Of a stretch of 64,000 nt of DNA, positions 62,153 through 64,000 are shown one piece after another. The stretch's first letter is position 1, and every line of letters begins with the position of its first letter. Source of the stretch: Cyanobacteria bacterium CG_2015-22_32_23. GTDB taxonomy: Bacteria > Cyanobacteriota > Cyanobacteriia > Cyanobacteriales > Cyanobacteriaceae. The translations under genes were made by a program, and so were the position numbers. The notes under the pieces were generated by a model. The model worked only from the letters and a program-made list of their open reading frames with translations. It was not told the origin of the DNA and ran no database searches. The stretch is from contig JAACUG010000083.1 of assembly GCA_009993045.1 (NCBI GenBank), forward strand, positions 1-64,000. Direction: 5' to 3'.

Positions 62153-62190
62153 TTTATGCCTCTAAATCTGAGACAGGAAACTTTTTTTTA

Positions 62191-62270
62191 TAATACGCCC
62201 CTAAATCCCCAAATCTGGGGACTTTTTTTGTAATACGCCCCTAAATCCCCAAATATGGGGACTTTTTTTC
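62191..62270 (+). terminator. Two 40-bp tandem units, each an intrinsic terminator
   Basis: The unit at 62191-62230 is repeated at 62231-62270 with 38 of 40 bases identical. Each contains TCCCCA-AAT(C/A)-TGGGGA-like hairpins (62206-62221 and 62246-62261) followed by CTTTTTTT. Two complete intrinsic terminators therefore stand in series 55-120 bp after pilQ. The TACGCCCCTAAATCCCC part links them to the dispersed CCCCA/TGGGG palindromes. Confidence 0.85.
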
Positions 62271-62280
62271 TAGAGGCGGT

Positions 62281-62450
62281 AATCAATTTATCTCCCTAAA
62301 TCTGGGGCAGGAAACTTTTTTTCTCCCCCAAAGTTGGGGGCTGGGGGGCGAGAATCAATTTATGCCCTAAATCTGAGGCAAGAAACTTTTTTTCTCCCCC
62401 AAAGTTGGGGGCTGGGGGGCGGTAATCAATTTATCTCTCTAAATCTAAAG
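62281..62450. repeat. Tandem 71-72-bp hairpin repeat after pilQ
   Basis: Units start at AATCAATTTAT: 62281-62352, 62353-62423 and a truncated third from 62424. Each full unit contains CTAAATCTG(G/A)GGCA(G/A)GAAAC, a T-run, and the hairpin CCCCCA-AAGT-TGGGGG followed by CTGGGGGGCG. A related remnant (CTCTAAATCTGAGACAGGAAAC) lies at about 62160-62181. The array reaches the stop codon of the convergent EI24 gene. Together with the terminators it fills the 306-bp gap. Confidence 0.85.
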
Positions 62451-62458
62451 CGGAAGGC

Positions 62459-63262
62459 TTAGTTATTTCTAGCTTTATCGCAGACTAATAATGTTCCTGC
62501 ACAAACACAAATAGGAATTACAATTAAATTAAATAAAGGAATACTAATCAAGGTTAAACAAATTAACCCAAATCCTGCGGTAGTGGGAAAACCTTGCCAA
62601 ACAAATTTTAATTTTTCTCGAAAATGTAGGCGTTTTCTTTCTAAAATTGCGTCACAAAAATCTAAGCAAATAATAGTAGTAGTTAAAGTAAATCCGATGG
62701 TTAAAGAAACTAAGTTACCTATACTGGGAATTAAGTTAAACAGAAAAAAAGGAAGACTAACTATCACTATTAACAATAGTTTTTTTAGTTCAAATAAAAT
62801 TGCTCTAAATATATCTTGGAATATACTTACTTCTATTATTTCTAGTTTTCCCGTGCGGAAAATTTCTAATTGTTCTGATAATTTCCCATACCAAGGTGAG
62901 CCTAAAATTGAACCAAATTGGACAATAATAAAACCGATTATTATTAGTAATAAAATAAATAGAAATGCCTTTAATAAAAAACTAATAAAAAGTATTATAT
63001 AAACTAAAAAATGTGACCATTCAGGTAGTTTATCTATGACTTTATCTACCCATAAAATTACATTATTAGTAATAGTGTCAAAAAGTTTTAAACTAGGATT
63101 TAATAATAAAATATAAGTAGTTATTCCTGCCAAAAAATTGATTAGAATAGGAATAATTAAATATTTCCATAATTTACGATTTTGTCCTAAAATTCTTATG
63201 GCTTGAAAAGGATAACTTACTCCCGTAAAAAAACCAAATCCTGTTAAAATCTGTTTACTCAT
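62459..63262 (-). CDS. EI24/CysZ-like membrane protein
   Basis: A 267-residue integral membrane protein of the EI24 domain family. The N-terminus FFTGVSYPFQAIRILGQNRKLWKYLIIPILINFL is typical. Hydrophobic segments lie near 32-56, 85-120, 160-200 and 225-260. The cytosolic LDFCDAILERKRLHFREKL loop is also characteristic. Family members include the sulfate permease CysZ, but no cysteine genes are adjacent and sulfate transport is not shown. Confidence 0.8.
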   Translation of the reverse strand: MSKQILTGFGFFTGVSYPFQAIRILGQNRKLWKYLIIPILINFLAGITTYILLLNPSLKLFDTITNNVILWVDKVIDKLPEWSHFLVYIILFISFLLKAFLFILLLIIIGFIIVQFGSILGSPWYGKLSEQLEIFRTGKLEIIEVSIFQDIFRAILFELKKLLLIVIVSLPFFLFNLIPSIGNLVSLTIGFTLTTTIICLDFCDAILERKRLHFREKLKFVWQGFPTTAGFGLICLTLISIPLFNLIVIPICVCAGTLLVCDKARNN

Positions 63263-63419
63263 AAATAAAAAAAGACTAAATCTTAATATAGAAATATATT
63301 TTATTACTTTAATAAATTAAAGTGTGGTTATCACTATTTACTTTGAAGATATAATAATCAAAAGTTACATTATATTAAAGTTGAAGATATTTTTTTGAAT
63401 ACGGAGTAAATTAATCATA

Positions 63420-63776
63420 ATGGAAAACAATACTTTATTTAGTATAATTCAAGAAGGGTTTAGAACTGCTATTGGTGCGACAACTTCGGCGGTGGAAACT
63501 TTACAAGATAATCAAAAACGTAGTCAAGTTTTATCAGATTTGAATGCACAATGGCAACAAAAATCAAAAGAATGGGAAGAAAAAGGTACTATAACTGAAC
63601 AAGAAGCTAAAAAAATCATCGAACAATTTTTTAACGGCGTTAAATTTGATAGTAATAAATCTTATCAAGATATAGAGATTAATTCTGGGAATAAGAAAAA
63701 TGATGACATTCAAGAACTTACAAAAGAAGTTATTAGTTTAAGAGAAGAATTAGAAAAACTAAATTTATCTCGCTAA
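63420..63776 (+). CDS. Phasin-like small coiled-coil protein
   Basis: A 118-residue helical protein. LFSIIQEGFRTAIGATTSAVETLQDNQKRSQVL resembles the start of phasin-like (PhaF/PhaI-type) proteins. EWEEKGTITEQEAKKIIEQFF matches the family's KGE-TE-EAR motif, and a C-terminal leucine-zipper-like helix follows (LTKEVISLREELEKLNL). Phasins coat polyhydroxyalkanoate granules, but a cyanobacterial relative may do something else. No pha genes are adjacent. Confidence 0.65.
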   Translation: MENNTLFSIIQEGFRTAIGATTSAVETLQDNQKRSQVLSDLNAQWQQKSKEWEEKGTITEQEAKKIIEQFFNGVKFDSNKSYQDIEINSGNKKNDDIQELTKEVISLREELEKLNLSR

Positions 63777-63835
63777 AGATAATTGAGTGTTAAATATTTA
63801 TTTTTTGGAGGGTTAATCAACTTAACCCCTATATT

Positions 63836-64000
63836 TTAATCATTATCCCAGTTTTCTACTCCTAATAAATCCCCTATGCGATCGCGCAATAAATAATCTT
63901 TTTCTTCTAGTTGTTTTTCAATGGATAACCATTCTCTAGGGGGAATATAATTAGCAAGACTGTAAATCCTTTGATGACGGCTAATTGTACCTCTTTCTAA
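63836..64000 (-). CDS. C-terminal end of a hypothetical protein (5' end outside window)
   Basis: The minus strand is open from the window edge to a TAA at 63836-63838 and gives 54 residues, containing RIYSLANYIPPREWLSIEKQ and ending VENWDND. It is hydrophilic and helical. A HIP1 palindrome lies inside the coding sequence (LRDRIG). I do not recognise the family. Confidence 0.6.
   Translation of the reverse strand, partial: LERGTISRHQRIYSLANYIPPREWLSIEKQLEEKDYLLRDRIGDLLGVENWDND

Overview
This window is chromosomal DNA from a cyanobacterium, most likely a unicellular, very AT-rich one of the Geminocystis/Cyanobacterium type (genus is inference). The evidence is apcE (phycobilisome core-membrane linker), cpcE (phycocyanobilin lyase), ycf65 (PSRP-3), the cyanobacterial pilMNOQ order, NtcA-, SufR- and RpaB-like sites, and about sixteen perfect HIP1 palindromes (GCGATCGC) in an otherwise AT-rich background. 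Most of the window is core chromosome with short gaps and genes on both strands.

Layout. 1-8.0 kb: an amino-acid-type binding lipoprotein, an orphan ParA followed 12 nt later by a degenerate serine recombinase, glyoxalase I, an HNH protein, a secreted pentapeptide protein, an M61 peptidase and a Crp-family regulator. 8.0-17 kb: a MITE, a DUF4278 protein, enolase, a six-PAS hybrid histidine kinase, a fibrillin-like protein and a HAD phosphatase. 17-22.7 kb: ycf65, argH, ribBA and a solitary sufB behind a perfect SufR operator. 22.8-28 kb: an accessory-looking island with a methyltransferase-Mrr fusion, then Crp / diguanylate cyclase / Crp, with two perfect TGTA-N8-TACA (NtcA-type) promoters. 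28-36 kb: hemF, dnaB, ppx/gppA, cpcE, an ABC ATPase, a ferredoxin and a SWIM protein. 36-45.9 kb: smc, DUF2862, a second MITE copy, a membrane protein whose reading frame is probably split by a 4-bp duplication, a Get3d-like ATPase with a Cys in place of the P-loop Lys, prxQ, ndk, a CYTH protein and tRNA-Cys. 46-57 kb: a frameshifted TPR/GT41 glycosyltransferase, hemB, apcE, a MITE of a second family, nrdA behind paired NrdR-like boxes and a sugar-binding lipoprotein. 57-64 kb: pilMNOQ followed by stacked tandem hairpins, an EI24 membrane protein, a phasin-like protein and a partial gene.

The most unusual material is (a) the Crp-DUF1816/PAS/GGDEF-Crp island, where two promoters share the same NtcA-type architecture and would link nitrogen status to c-di-GMP signalling; (b) two near-identical MITE copies whose 42-bp length difference equals exactly six heptamers of an internal tandem array; (c) the single-chain methyltransferase/endonuclease next to a sufB that lacks sufCDS; (d) the Get3d-like ATPase with its altered Walker A motif beside an unrecognised membrane protein. 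No CRISPR array, prophage or complete transposase-bearing IS was seen.
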